From contig NZ_NPKO01000019.1 in NCBI RefSeq assembly GCF_008329605.1, positions 1-63,744 of the forward strand: a DNA stretch of 63,744 nt, read 5' to 3'. The notes beneath the pieces are model-generated. The model saw only the letters and a list, made by a program, of their open reading frames with translations. It was not told the origin of the DNA and did no database searches. Source of the stretch: Mycolicibacterium sp. P9-64 (GTDB lineage Bacteria > Actinomycetota > Actinomycetes > Mycobacteriales > Mycobacteriaceae). This document shows, in pieces, positions 32,324-41,685 of this stretch. A program made the position numbers and the translations under genes. Within the stretch, counting starts at the first letter, position 1. Each line of letters begins with the position of its first letter.

Positions 32324-35101
32324 ATGTCGAGTCAGAGTCGGGGGCAACGTCTACGCGGGCGCGACAGCGAATGCGAGACGCTTCGGGGGTTGATGGCTGG
32401 TGCCCGATCGGGCACCAGCCAGGTGCTCGTGCTCCGCGGTGAGGCGGGAGTCGGCAAGACCGCACTCCTCGACTACACCTGCGATCTCGCGTCCGGGTTC
32501 CGCACCGTTGCGGTCGCGGGGGTGCAGTCCGACATGGAGCTGGCCTTCGCGGGGCTACAACAGCTATGCGCGCCGTTGATGGAGCACGTCGACGAACTGC
32601 CCGAGCCGCAGCGTGACGCACTGAACGTCGCCTTCGGTCGCGGAGTGGGCCCGCCGCCGGACCGTTTCCTCGTCGGCTTGGCCGTGCTGAGCCTGATGGC
32701 GGCTGCCGACGACCGGCCGCTACTGTGTGTCGTCGACGACGCACAGTGGCTTGACCAGGTGTCTCTCCAGACCCTCGGATTCGTCGCACGGCGCCTGCTG
32801 GCGGAGTCGATCGCCATGGTCTTCGCGGTGCGGGACCTCCCCGACGTGCTGGCGGGCCTTCCGGAATTGGAGATCCGCGGCCTTTCGGACGCCGAGGCCC
32901 GAGACCTGTTGGAGTCGGTCATGTTCGGGGGGATCGATCCGAAGGTCCGAGATCGCATCGTCGCGGAGACCCGCGGTGTGCCCTTGGCGATCCTCGAGGT
33001 CCCCCGAACCGTCTCCGCGACCGAACTTGCCGGCGGCTTCTGGATCTCGGGCAAGCGCAGCTCGACGGCCGCGATCGAGGAAGGCTTCGTGCAGCGCATC
33101 AAAGCCCTTCCCGCCCAGACTCAAACGCTGCTGCTCGTTGCGGCTGCCGAGCCGGTTGGCGACGCGGCGTTGTTCTTGAGCGCCGCAGGACGACTCGGTA
33201 TACCGGTCGACGCGCTCGCGCCCGCGGAGGCCGCCGGCGTGATCGAGTTCGGCCCCCGCATGCGCTTCCATCACCCGTTGATGCGCTCGGCCGCCTACCG
33301 CGCAGCCGACTTGGCCGAGCGCAGGGCGATACACCGAGTGCTTGCCGACGCAACGGACCTCGAGGTCGACCCCGACCGACGTGCGTGGCACGCCGCGAGT
33401 GCTGCGGTCGGACCAGACGATGCCGTGGCCGCCGAATTGGAGGGCTCGGCCGCCCGCGCCCAGTGCCGGGGCGGCGTCGCCGCGGCCGCGACCTTCCTGG
33501 AGCGCGCGACCGTCCTCACCGCAGACCCGGCGCTGCGCGGGTCACGTGCGATAGCCGCCGCCCAGGCCAAACGGGAAGCGGCAGCGCCGGAGGCGGCGTA
33601 CGAACTCCTGGCGATGGCGGAGTCGGCGCCGCTGTCCAGGCTTCAGCGCGCCCAGGTGGTCCGGATGCGCGCTCAGATGGAATTCGTGCGCAGCAGGGGC
33701 GGCGCGCCCGGCGCCCTCCAGATCTGTGAAGCTGCCGGGCAACTGCTCAGTGCCGCAAGGGGACTCGAGGGTCTCGACGACGATCTGGCCAGGGAAACCC
33801 TCCTCGAGGCGCTCACCGCGGCCATGTATGCGGGACGGCTCGCAGACCCAGGCGCCTTGACGGAGACGGCCATCGCAGGCCGTGCTGCGCTCGACCGGGT
33901 AGACGAGCTGAAGCGACCGATCGACTTTCTGCTGAGCGGTATGACGCGCAGGCTTCTCGATGGCCCAGGGGCTGGCCACGACCATCTGCGAACCGCATTG
34001 GAGCTCTGGAATGCCCACGCCGAGAACAGCATCGGGCAGCCTCTGCACTGGCCGTTCCCGATAGCGCAAGAGTCCGGTGCGCACGAGATGTGGGACGACG
34101 CAGTGCTGCAACGCATCGCCATCGACACCGTTCGGCGCGCACGCGACGCAGGCGCACTGGCCGCACTTCCCGCGGCGCTGGTCTACCGGGCGGGAGTCCA
34201 CGTGTACCGGGGCGAATTCGCCTCGGCGGCAGCGCTGATCGAAGAGGCGAACGACATCACCGTGTCGACCGGATACTCGCCGGTGAAGTACCACTCGTTG
34301 ACGGTCGCAGGGTGGCGCGGGGTTCTCGCCGATGCGGTCGAGCCGATCGCGGTGGCCGCCGCCAACGCCGCCGCACGGGGCGAGGGCCGACTGTTCGGAG
34401 TGACCAGGTACACGTCCGCCGTTCTGTTCAACGGTCTCGGCCGGTACGAGGAGGCGTTCGCGGCGGCACGTGAATGCTGTGAGTACGAGGACATGGGCTT
34501 CTACGGCTGGTGCCTCGTCGAACTCATCGAAGCCGCCGCACACATCGGTGACCGGGAAACCGGCGCATGGGCGTTGCGGGAATTCGAGGAGCGAGCCGGG
34601 AGCAGCGGAACCGATTGGGGGCTCGGAGCCGTGGCAGCCACCAGGGCACTACTGGCCACCAACGACGTCGCCGACGGCTTCTTCGCCGAGGCGATCGTAC
34701 GGCTCGAGCGGGCGGGAATCGGGCTCTATCTGGCGCGCACCCGGTTGTCGTACGGCGAATGGCTGCGTCGCGCGAACCGCCGAACCGACGCCCGTCAGCA
34801 GCTCAACACCGCCTACGAGATGTTCACCAGGATGGGTGCGGACGGCTTCGCCGAACGCGCGCGCCGGGAGCTGGTGGCCACCGGTGAAAAGGTGCGCAAA
34901 CAACCCGTCAGTTCGGGTGACCAGCTGACGGCGCAGGAGTCGCAGATCGCCCGACTGGCCGCGGACGGTCTGACCAATCAGGAGATCGGCGCGCAGTTGT
35001 TCATCAGCACGCACACGGTCGAATGGCATCTGCGCAAGGTGTTCGTCAAGCTCGGCATCACGTCGCGACGCCAGCTGCGTACCGTGTCGTGGGCAGGCTA
35101 A
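32324..35101 (+). CDS. Large LuxR-family (LAL/MalT-type) transcriptional regulator with N-terminal ATPase
   Basis: 925 residues. An N-terminal STAND/AAA ATPase has Walker A GEAGVGKTALL near 39-49 and Walker B-like LLCVVDDAQWLD near 135. The middle (~350-850) is helical and TPR-like. The C-terminal LuxR HTH (~860-922) reads LTAQESQIARLAADGLTNQE-type residues with LRKVFVKLGI. Such regulators are activated by a small ligand together with ATP. The ATG at 32324 gives the conserved start. The 3' end overlaps a convergent hydrolase gene by 44 nt. The neighbours (NmrA-like, hydrolases) are candidate targets. Confidence 0.9.
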   Translation: MSSQSRGQRLRGRDSECETLRGLMAGARSGTSQVLVLRGEAGVGKTALLDYTCDLASGFRTVAVAGVQSDMELAFAGLQQLCAPLMEHVDELPEPQRDALNVAFGRGVGPPPDRFLVGLAVLSLMAAADDRPLLCVVDDAQWLDQVSLQTLGFVARRLLAESIAMVFAVRDLPDVLAGLPELEIRGLSDAEARDLLESVMFGGIDPKVRDRIVAETRGVPLAILEVPRTVSATELAGGFWISGKRSSTAAIEEGFVQRIKALPAQTQTLLLVAAAEPVGDAALFLSAAGRLGIPVDALAPAEAAGVIEFGPRMRFHHPLMRSAAYRAADLAERRAIHRVLADATDLEVDPDRRAWHAASAAVGPDDAVAAELEGSAARAQCRGGVAAAATFLERATVLTADPALRGSRAIAAAQAKREAAAPEAAYELLAMAESAPLSRLQRAQVVRMRAQMEFVRSRGGAPGALQICEAAGQLLSAARGLEGLDDDLARETLLEALTAAMYAGRLADPGALTETAIAGRAALDRVDELKRPIDFLLSGMTRRLLDGPGAGHDHLRTALELWNAHAENSIGQPLHWPFPIAQESGAHEMWDDAVLQRIAIDTVRRARDAGALAALPAALVYRAGVHVYRGEFASAAALIEEANDITVSTGYSPVKYHSLTVAGWRGVLADAVEPIAVAAANAAARGEGRLFGVTRYTSAVLFNGLGRYEEAFAAARECCEYEDMGFYGWCLVELIEAAAHIGDRETGAWALREFEERAGSSGTDWGLGAVAATRALLATNDVADGFFAEAIVRLERAGIGLYLARTRLSYGEWLRRANRRTDARQQLNTAYEMFTRMGADGFAERARRELVATGEKVRKQPVSSGDQLTAQESQIARLAADGLTNQEIGAQLFISTHTVEWHLRKVFVKLGITSRRQLRTVSWAG

Positions 35102-35759
35102 GCGCCCGCTGGGCCATAGCGGACTCGAGCCTGCGGGCATTGGCGAGCCAGCCAAACTGCGTATCTCCTGGTGGCAGAGCACAATCATCGTGGCATAGAA
35201 CATAGCTTCGGGGGACGCTCGTCAGCTCGTAGAACGCCTTCATGTCGAGCTTTTCGACGAACAGGCCAAACGGCTCGGGCTTGAGCATGCGATAGGTCTC
35301 CTGAGCCCTATCGAAGTCGGCGTCGCCGATGAAGGCGTCGCGCCAATTCTCGAAGGGCAGCGTGACCGAATTGTCTCCCGACTGCTCGGCGAGTACGGAG
35401 AAGAACTCTCCATACTCGACGGGTACGGTGTCCCACAGGCTTGTCCCGTCATCGGGGACGAAGGCGTTCCAAAACACCAGGCGCCGTACCTTTTCGGGTA
35501 TCTCCGCGGCTAGACGGGCAATGACGGTACCGGCAAAACTGTGCCCGACCAGAACGAAGTCGGTGAGGCTGTGGCGGCCGATGTAATCGGCGATGGACGC
35601 GACACAGTCATCGTGACTGACATCGCGATCAGCGCCTTCTCCGTGTCCGGCCATGGTAGGGCAATGGACCTGGTGCCCCCGTTGCCGTAGGCCCTCGGCG
35701 ACGTGTGCCCATGCGCCCCCGTCATGCCACGAGCCATGTACGAGAACGTAAGTAGACAT
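35058..35759 (-). pseudogene. alpha/beta hydrolase with truncated, non-native C terminus (probably inactive)
   Basis: 233 residues. The N-terminal 200 residues match the small salicylate-esterase/MenH-like hydrolase family: FVLVGHSFAGTVI gives the nucleophile Ser near residue 70-83, and the AFVPDDGTSLWD lid is typical. The family normally ends about 30-35 residues beyond PPGD with a GxHE-type catalytic histidine. Here the frame instead runs into the antisense of the LuxR gene (last ~15 codons) and stops with no such histidine. This indicates loss of the 3' end by rearrangement at about 35100. Alternatively, it could be expressed as a non-catalytic protein. Confidence 0.65.
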
Positions 35760-35896
35760 TCTGATTCCAATCGTTTCAAGACAGTTCGCTGCCGAATGCG
35801 CAGGCGGGACTGTCGTTGGTCTTGGTGTGTATGGCGCTCAGTTTCAGTACGTCTATTTGACCTACGAAGCCAGCCGAAACCGCCTGGGCTTGTTCG

Positions 35897-36433
35897 CTAT
35901 TTGGTGAGAACGGCAGGGACAGGGGCGCCGAGGTGCTCGAGCAACGCGGCCAGCTTGTGGTCCAATTCCCTTCCTACCTTGGTGATTTGGGGCGTGTTGA
36001 AGCTGCCGAACTGAGTGCTCGGTTGGTCCAAGGTGAACCACGTGGCATGATCGGCGTCTTCCACAATGGCCGCACGCAGCGGGGCGTGGAGCATGATGCC
36101 CGGGTTGTACCGATACATTCGCTGGGCAATGGTGTGATTGCCCATGAGGTATCCGACACAGCGGCCTCGGTCTCCGGCCAGACCCATCAACGAGGTGAAT
36201 TCGCGGGACCAATAGAGGATGAAGTCGTGTGGCGCATTCTCAGCGGTCGCATCCAAAACTGTCTGCCAGTCGGCACTTCTCGCGATGAGGGCGTCGAACC
36301 GATCGGTCTGGTACTCCGGCACCGCTTCCTCATAGCGATTCCTGAAACCATCGAATGAGTCGTCGATCTGGATCGTCAACCGGTCGACCCGATGCGAGAT
36401 CGTTTCGATCGAGCCACTCAGTGATTGAGTCAT
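35897..36433 (-). CDS. DUF302-like protein
   Basis: 178 residues. ETISHRVDRLTIQIDDSFDGF begins the domain; CVGYLMGNHTIAQRMYRYNPGIMLHAPLRAAIV in the middle and FGSFNTPQITKVGRELDHKL at the end follow the DUF302 layout (a GNxxxA-type segment and late hydrophobic helix). No signal peptide or membrane segment. DUF302 proteins have no proven function but occur near stress genes. The assignment is from memory of the pattern and is moderate. Confidence 0.6.
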   Translation of the reverse strand: MTQSLSGSIETISHRVDRLTIQIDDSFDGFRNRYEEAVPEYQTDRFDALIARSADWQTVLDATAENAPHDFILYWSREFTSLMGLAGDRGRCVGYLMGNHTIAQRMYRYNPGIMLHAPLRAAIVEDADHATWFTLDQPSTQFGSFNTPQITKVGRELDHKLAALLEHLGAPVPAVLTK

Positions 36434-36493
36434 GGCGCCTCCTGATTCTGATGTCCAAATTGTCTGGCAATACCACTCGCATACCGATCCGGG

Positions 36494-37366
36494 TCAGTGC
36501 ACGGATGCGGCGGCAGCTTCGATGACCTGCGTGACGGCGTCGGGGTGTGAGACCAGCGTCAGGTGCGAGCCACCGTTGAAGTGTGTGACCTGGGAGTGTG
36601 CTCGTGCGGCCATGGAGTCCTCCGAGGCCGGGGTGATGACCTGATCTCCGCTACTGATGAAGTACCAGGACGGGATGTCCTTCCAAGCGGCGTTCTTGGA
36701 CGGTGCGAACAGTGAGGCCGCCGCTGCGGGCCGCTGGCTGGCCCAGGCCCGGGTGGCCAGGTCGGACGGCAGATCGTTACCGAAGTGCTGGAGGAAGATG
36801 TCCTTCTTCAGATAGAGCTGCGCTTGGTCCTGGGGTGCGCCAGGGGGGAGTACGGGATCGAACAGTTCGCCTTGGGGTCGGGTCAATACCGAGTCGGCTC
36901 CACTGAGCTGGGCAGTCGTCTCGCCCACGTCGGGGGCCGCGGCGTCGACGTAGACCAGCGCTTTGACGTTGGGATTGCCGGCGGCGGCGTTCGTGATGAC
37001 CGATCCGCCATAGGAATGTCCGACCAGCACGATCGGTCCGCTCAGAGTGCCGAGGAAGTTCTTCACCGAGTCGGAGTCGGAGTCGAGGTTCTCCAAGGGA
37101 TTGGCGATCGCGCGCGCGTCATACCCCTGCTTCTCCAACGCGCCAACTTCGCCACCCCAACTCGACGCGTCGGCGAAGGCACCGTGGACCAGAACGATGG
37201 TGGGCTTCGCGGCGCTCGGTGGAGGCGCGGCGGGTGGAGACGCGACGGTTGGAGACGCGGCGGGTGCGCAGGCGGCGACAGCTGCGGGGACTATCACGAC
37301 ACACGCCACCGCAACGGCACTCGTGAGTGCGCCCATGCGCACGGTGTGCCAAGAACGTTGAAACAT
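36494..37366 (-). CDS. Exported alpha/beta hydrolase, probable lipoprotein (paralog of 57561-58481)
   Basis: 290 residues. An export signal with a lipobox-like VAAC (Cys near 33) precedes a Pro/Ala linker; the hydrolase domain starts at KPTIVLVHGAFADASSW. The nucleophile elbow is GHSYGGSV (Ser), an acid loop lies around SSGDQVITP and the catalytic His is in GGSHLTLVSHPD. Much of the sequence is shared with the hydrolase heading the malonate decarboxylase operon. ATG at 37366 is chosen; an upstream frame start adds unconserved residues. Likely an extracytoplasmic esterase; substrate unknown. Confidence 0.87.
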   Translation of the reverse strand: MFQRSWHTVRMGALTSAVAVACVVIVPAAVAACAPAASPTVASPPAAPPPSAAKPTIVLVHGAFADASSWGGEVGALEKQGYDARAIANPLENLDSDSDSVKNFLGTLSGPIVLVGHSYGGSVITNAAAGNPNVKALVYVDAAAPDVGETTAQLSGADSVLTRPQGELFDPVLPPGAPQDQAQLYLKKDIFLQHFGNDLPSDLATRAWASQRPAAAASLFAPSKNAAWKDIPSWYFISSGDQVITPASEDSMAARAHSQVTHFNGGSHLTLVSHPDAVTQVIEAAAASVH

Positions 37367-37471
37367 CAGTATTTCCGATCTGTTTGGGCCGCGTACCAAA
37401 GCCGCGGCGGAGAGATGCTTGTCGCCGACTTCTTCGGCGCCATGTTCGTTGCGGGCCGTAGCCGTGTGCGA

Positions 37472-38281
37472 TCAAAAGCCCATGGCTGCCAACCATTCGA
37501 GTACGACTACGGCGACGTCCTTCCAGCCACCGTCGATGGTGAGGGAGTGACCTCGGCCTTCGAAGACATGAAAGTCAGTCACTGCCACACTCTTTGAATA
37601 CATGGCGACGACCTCCTTGGTGACCTTCAAGGGGACGACGTGGTCTTCGGTGCCCGACGTCAACAGCAGTGGGCCGCGGTCTGCCACGTGGGTGTCGACC
37701 TTCGCCGGCGAGTGCCGTGAGAAGTTCGCCCCCGCATCCTCGAACAGCGGCTTGCCGGGTCCGGGGATCGTCCACGCCTGGTGCAGCGCGTTGGATTCGT
37801 CTTCGGTCAGGGTATTACCGAAGGCGTAGTGGAATTGCTTGTCCGTCAGCGACACTGTCCGGTGTCGATTGGCAGGGTTGCCGAGGACGGGGAACGCCGA
37901 CCGCAATTGCGCCACCGGAAGTGCCTTGACTCCCTTGATGGGTGCGGGGTCGATGGCAGCTGCGGCTGCGATGAGACCTTCGGCCAGCAGCTCCTGGGCG
38001 ATCAAGCCGCCGAAGGAGTGCCCCACCACCAGGGGCTTGATGCCACCCTGCGCCTGGATCAGTCCCGCGTAATGGTCGATGATCTGCTGGATGCCAACGT
38101 CGTTCATGCCGTCCGGGTTCGAGCGTGTCTGTGCGACCGTCGCGAGGTCCCCAGGCCAACCTGGTGCGGAGACCGCGTAGCCGTTGTTCTCGAAGAGCTC
38201 GAGCCACGGTTGCCAAGCAGCCGAGTGGATCCACAGCCCGTGAATGAAGATGACTGGGTGCGGTTTTGCGGGCGATGTCAT
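37472..38281 (-). CDS. alpha/beta hydrolase
   Basis: 269 residues, cytoplasmic: HPVIFIHGLWIHSAAWQPW at the N terminus (HGLW oxyanion loop), VVGHSFGGLIAQ nucleophile elbow (Ser near 104), TSGTEDHVVP acid loop, and FEGRGHSLTID histidine near 250. It stands 105 nt upstream of the paralogous exported hydrolase on the same strand. Start supported by its N-terminal match to the family. Confidence 0.87.
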   Translation of the reverse strand: MTSPAKPHPVIFIHGLWIHSAAWQPWLELFENNGYAVSAPGWPGDLATVAQTRSNPDGMNDVGIQQIIDHYAGLIQAQGGIKPLVVGHSFGGLIAQELLAEGLIAAAAAIDPAPIKGVKALPVAQLRSAFPVLGNPANRHRTVSLTDKQFHYAFGNTLTEDESNALHQAWTIPGPGKPLFEDAGANFSRHSPAKVDTHVADRGPLLLTSGTEDHVVPLKVTKEVVAMYSKSVAVTDFHVFEGRGHSLTIDGGWKDVAVVVLEWLAAMGF

Positions 38282-38390
38282 GAATCGTTTCCTTATGTGT
38301 GCTGGGAATGCTGTTCATCGGGCGCGAGCCATCGGCAAAAGCGCTTGGGAGCGACCCTAAGTCGGCTAGCGGACGCCCAAAGCCCTCCGC

Positions 38391-38590
38391 GGCCGATCGT
38401 GCACGCGGTGCACATGTGTTGGCACTCGGTGAGGCAAGTTGGCGCAACACGCCAGATGACGCGAGATGCGGTTCCCGCAAGTGTATTTGGGTGTACTCCA
38501 TGATTCGGACGAACAGAGTGGCCTGGAGTGCCTCCCTTCCCAGGTCGACGGCGTCGAGATGGGTAGTGATAGCCGCCCGAGGCTGTCGGG
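38391..38590 (-). pseudogene. Decayed copy of AraC gene fragment plus hydrolase remnant
   Basis: Minus-strand reading of 38462-38590 gives AAITTHLDAVDLGREALQAT and RIMEYTQIHLREPHL, nearly identical to the middle of the AraC protein at 40462-41445. Immediately downstream, 38391-38450 reads LPHRVPTHVHRVHDR, matching the hydrolase remnant at 40207-40461 (VPHRVPTRVHRLRS). The rest of the AraC gene is deleted between them. The wider gap 38282-38841 holds no intact gene; 38615-38632 also resembles part of the exported-hydrolase gene (GATGAAGTACCAGGACGG). Confidence 0.7.
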
Positions 38591-38841
38591 CTAGCCCCGT
38601 CGAAGCCGTGAGGTGATGAAGTACCAGGACGGCCCGCTCAGCCATGGTCGCCTTTGAGGCCGGGTTACTCGGTCGAAGCCATCTTTTCCGGATGGCGGAA
38701 TCCGTTGTATGCGACTACAACCCGCGCAACTGACAGCGGACCGACAGTCATTTCTCAGCGAGGGCACCGAGTTCGCCGTGTTAGCTCGACCTGTACTCAC
38801 CGACGGATTCTGCTCAATTGGTTTGACCAGCAAGGAATTAG

Positions 38842-40248
38842 ATGCCCGAACGTCGTGACAGAGCAGTCGTCCTCGGCGCGAGCATGGGCGGCCTTCTCGC
38901 CGCCCGTGTGCTTGCCGACTTCTATCGTGTGGTCACCGTCGTCGAACGCGACGTTCTGCCCCGTGCTCCGATGCACCGCCGTGGAGTACCCCAGGACCGA
39001 CATCCGCACGCCTTGCTCGGCAAGGGCGTGCAGATCATCGGCGAGCTGTTTCCGGGGTTCTTCGACCAACTCGTCGGCGACGGAGCGGTGAAGTGGGACG
39101 ACGGCGACCTTTCGAGATTCTGGTCCACATTCGGCGGGCATCTCATGGTGCGTTCGACCGTGCCGGACCCCACCTCGCTGGTGGACTACCACGTGAGCCG
39201 ACCGCTGTTGGAGTTCAGCGTGCGCAAGGCCGTGCGCGCCATTCCGAACGTTGAGTTTCTCGAGGGCCACGACGTCGTGGGCTTGACGGCCGATTCCGAT
39301 GCCAACCGCATCACGGGGGCTCGGGTCACGCGCCACCGTGATGATGGCGAGACGCTGCTGACCGCAGACCTCGTAGTCGATGCCACCGGCCGTGGTTCTC
39401 GGGCACCGGTGTTCCTCGAGGAGTTCGGATACGACCGGCCGCCGGTCGAGGAACTCGAGATGCGCATCGCATACGCCACCCTGCCAGTCCGTGTTCCGCC
39501 CGGCATGCTGCGCGAATTGGTGCTGACGGTCAATCCCATCGCCAGCCGGCCCACCACCTTTGCGATGTTCGCGGTGGAGAACGACACCTACCTGGTACTG
39601 GGCGGCACTATCGGTGGTCAGGACCCCCCCGCGGATCGTGCCGAATTGCTCGACTTCCTCGAGGAGTTCGCTCCACGTCACGCGCTTGCCGCGATCCGCG
39701 CGGGTGAGCCTCTGGGGGACGTCGTCCAACACCGGATTCCATCCAACCGGTGGAGGCACTACGACCAGCTCGCCCGCACCCCGGACGGACTGCTGGTGCT
39801 CGGTGACGCCGTCTGCAGCTTCAACCCGATATACGGACAGGGCATGACCATCGCGGCGGTCGAAGCCAAGATCCTTGGCAAGTGTCTGAACGTTGGCGAC
39901 CTGGATCTGCCCCGACGGTTCTTCGGTGAATCGGCCAAGACCATTCAGGTGGCCTGGCAGACGGCGGTCGGTTCAGATTTGGCGCTGCCGCAGGTCAAGG
40001 GCCCGCGGCCGTTGTCAACGCGGATCATCAACACCTACATGGATGCCGTCCTTACCGCCACCGAAACCGACCCGACGGTAGCCCAGCAGTTCTTCCGCGT
40101 CGCGTGGATGCTCGACGCACCCGCAAAGCTGTTCCAGCCCTCCATCGTCCTGAGAATCGCGAAGGCGTTGATCACCGGAGCACGGAACCGCGAGCAGGTC
40201 GAGCATCTACGACTGCTCCCGTTCCGCGTCGATCAGCACGGCAGCTAA
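38842..40248 (+). CDS. FAD-dependent oxidoreductase (geranylgeranyl-reductase/monooxygenase-like)
   Basis: 468 residues. The FAD motif GASMGGLLAARVL is at residues ~11-23 with the ERD ribose-binding acid at the end of strand 2. The DG-like ADLVVDATGRGSRAP is near 180, and the flavin-contact motif GDAVCSFNPIYGQGM is near 325-340. This is the class of single-component FAD enzymes that includes geranylgeranyl reductases and aromatic hydroxylases; the reaction is not predictable. It is flanked by duplicated AraC/hydrolase remnants, and its 3' end overlaps the antisense remnant by 42 nt. Confidence 0.88.
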   Translation: MPERRDRAVVLGASMGGLLAARVLADFYRVVTVVERDVLPRAPMHRRGVPQDRHPHALLGKGVQIIGELFPGFFDQLVGDGAVKWDDGDLSRFWSTFGGHLMVRSTVPDPTSLVDYHVSRPLLEFSVRKAVRAIPNVEFLEGHDVVGLTADSDANRITGARVTRHRDDGETLLTADLVVDATGRGSRAPVFLEEFGYDRPPVEELEMRIAYATLPVRVPPGMLRELVLTVNPIASRPTTFAMFAVENDTYLVLGGTIGGQDPPADRAELLDFLEEFAPRHALAAIRAGEPLGDVVQHRIPSNRWRHYDQLARTPDGLLVLGDAVCSFNPIYGQGMTIAAVEAKILGKCLNVGDLDLPRRFFGESAKTIQVAWQTAVGSDLALPQVKGPRPLSTRIINTYMDAVLTATETDPTVAQQFFRVAWMLDAPAKLFQPSIVLRIAKALITGARNREQVEHLRLLPFRVDQHGS

Positions 40249-40461
40249 GAGGTCCGGATGGGTCAGCATGGACTAGTGCGGGCCGTCGCATTCCAGCAGG
40301 CGAGGCTGATCCAGGCGGCTGGCCATCGCGCGGTATAGCTCTTGGGGAACTGCCTGGTCTTGACGGAGGAAGACATAGCTGGACGGCAGCGCGGGCGTGG
40401 AGCGCAAGCGGTGCACACGTGTCGGCACGCGGTGAGGCACGCCGAGATCGCGAGCTAGCGC
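40207..40461 (-). pseudogene. alpha/beta hydrolase C-terminal remnant
   Basis: Directly after the AraC stop codon the minus strand reads ALARDLGVPHRVPTRVHRL, then STPALPSSYVFLRQDQAVPQ, ELYRAMASRLDQPRLLECDG, then PH-stop-SMLTHPDLLAAVLIDAER to a terminal TAG. This matches the acid-loop-to-histidine end of a small alpha/beta hydrolase, with one in-frame stop (40273-40275) next to the catalytic His and no N-terminal half. It is too long and coherent to be chance. Confidence 0.75.
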
Positions 40462-41445
40462 TCAAGCTGGTGGGTGGCGGCTTAGTTCGCGCCATTCACT
40501 CGGGGACACGCCGTACGTGGTTCGGAACATTCGCGCAAAACTGGAGGCATCGGTGAACCCCCACCGCCGGGCAACTGCGGAGATTGGATCTTGCTGAAAT
40601 GCCAAGGCGAGGTCCCTATGCGCTCCTTCAAGACGCCGCAGTCGGATCCAGTCGCCCAACGAGACGCCTTCGGCGGCCAGGATTCGGTAGAGCTGCCGCA
40701 CCGATATGTGATGTTCAGCCGCAATGCGGCCGGCGTCGAGGTCCGGTTCCCGAATGTGCAGTTTTACGTACTCCATGATTCGTACGAAGAGAGTGGCCTG
40801 GAGCGCTTCCTTCCCCAAGTCGACGGCGTCGAGATGGGTGGTGATCGCCGCTCGAAGCAGCTCAATGCCGGGGTGACTGACCACTTCTCCGCCCGGGCGA
40901 TCAAATGCTCCCGGCCGGGAGGCCAGCCGTTGGAAGTAGGCGACGGCCATGTCTGCGATCGGGTGATCTGGACACAGTCGAAGAGCGCTGACTTGTCGGA
41001 TGACGTCAACCGGCAACGCCAATCGATCCAAGGGTATTCGGAATTTGTGCTGGGAGATGCCATCGGCATCAGTGATGACGAATGGCGTCGTTGAGTCCCA
41101 GACTGCAAGATCGCCTGGGCGCAAGATCATTTCGCGATCACGCTGACTCACGACGCAGGACCCCATCCTCTGCAGTCCAAGGAAGAGGCTCGGTCTGAAG
41201 TCGTCGTGCGGCAACGCCTTGTAATGGACCTTGTTGGCCGTCGAGTTCACCGACCACACCGTGAGCTCAGTCAGGTCGGTGATCGCCAAACTCGCTGCGG
41301 CCGGACCGCGATCAGCTATGAAGTCGATCTCGAGAGGCGCAAGAGTCCGCGAGACCGTGGCACGTACCACTTCTGCACGATCGGCAATCGGTATTCCCGC
41401 AGCGTCGAATCTGACCGTCATCAAGGTGTCCGAGTGCTGTCGCAC
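40462..41445 (-). CDS. AraC family transcriptional regulator
   Basis: 327 residues. The N-terminal ligand domain is of the AraC-binding-like type 2 (MILRPGDLAVWDSTTPFVI near 120). The C-terminal double HTH (~225-320) shows AEHHISVRQLYRILAAEGVS and RRWGFTDASSFARMFRTTYG followed by SPSEWR. It resembles regulators of benzoate or alkane oxidation genes. The candidate target is the divergent or adjacent FAD oxidoreductase. A second ATG at 41421 (MTVRFD) is possible. A hydrolase remnant lies right behind it. Confidence 0.9.
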   Translation of the reverse strand: MRQHSDTLMTVRFDAAGIPIADRAEVVRATVSRTLAPLEIDFIADRGPAAASLAITDLTELTVWSVNSTANKVHYKALPHDDFRPSLFLGLQRMGSCVVSQRDREMILRPGDLAVWDSTTPFVITDADGISQHKFRIPLDRLALPVDVIRQVSALRLCPDHPIADMAVAYFQRLASRPGAFDRPGGEVVSHPGIELLRAAITTHLDAVDLGKEALQATLFVRIMEYVKLHIREPDLDAGRIAAEHHISVRQLYRILAAEGVSLGDWIRLRRLEGAHRDLALAFQQDPISAVARRWGFTDASSFARMFRTTYGVSPSEWRELSRHPPA

Positions 41446-41685
41446 GACTCTCGGTTGCTACGTAGACCACATCGAAGACTGTCTGTCGGGGGAGCGCACC
41501 GGTCTGCAGCCCAGATCATGACAACCTCCTCGTCGTCGATCTGCATCTTAGGCGAGTTCAGTGGCTGACGATAGCGATCACACCGCCCCGCAGCGGTCGC
41601 GTCAGTGTGACGAACCCAGAGCCGTCCCGCTCGTCGGAAAGTTTGCTGTGCTCCGGAGGCAGTCGAACCAAGCCGGTGTCGGCGT
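41446..41685. other. Intergenic region, no supported gene
   Basis: 240 nt between the AraC start and the flavoprotein stop. A short minus-strand frame ending LTRPLRGGVIAIVSH near 41561-41685 has coding-like base composition but no start and no recognised family. Confidence 0.4.

Noticed and set aside
41561..41685. C-terminal remnant of a gene reading LTRPLRGGVIAIVSH
   Set aside because: No start, no family, and too short to call; recorded only as part of the intergenic region.
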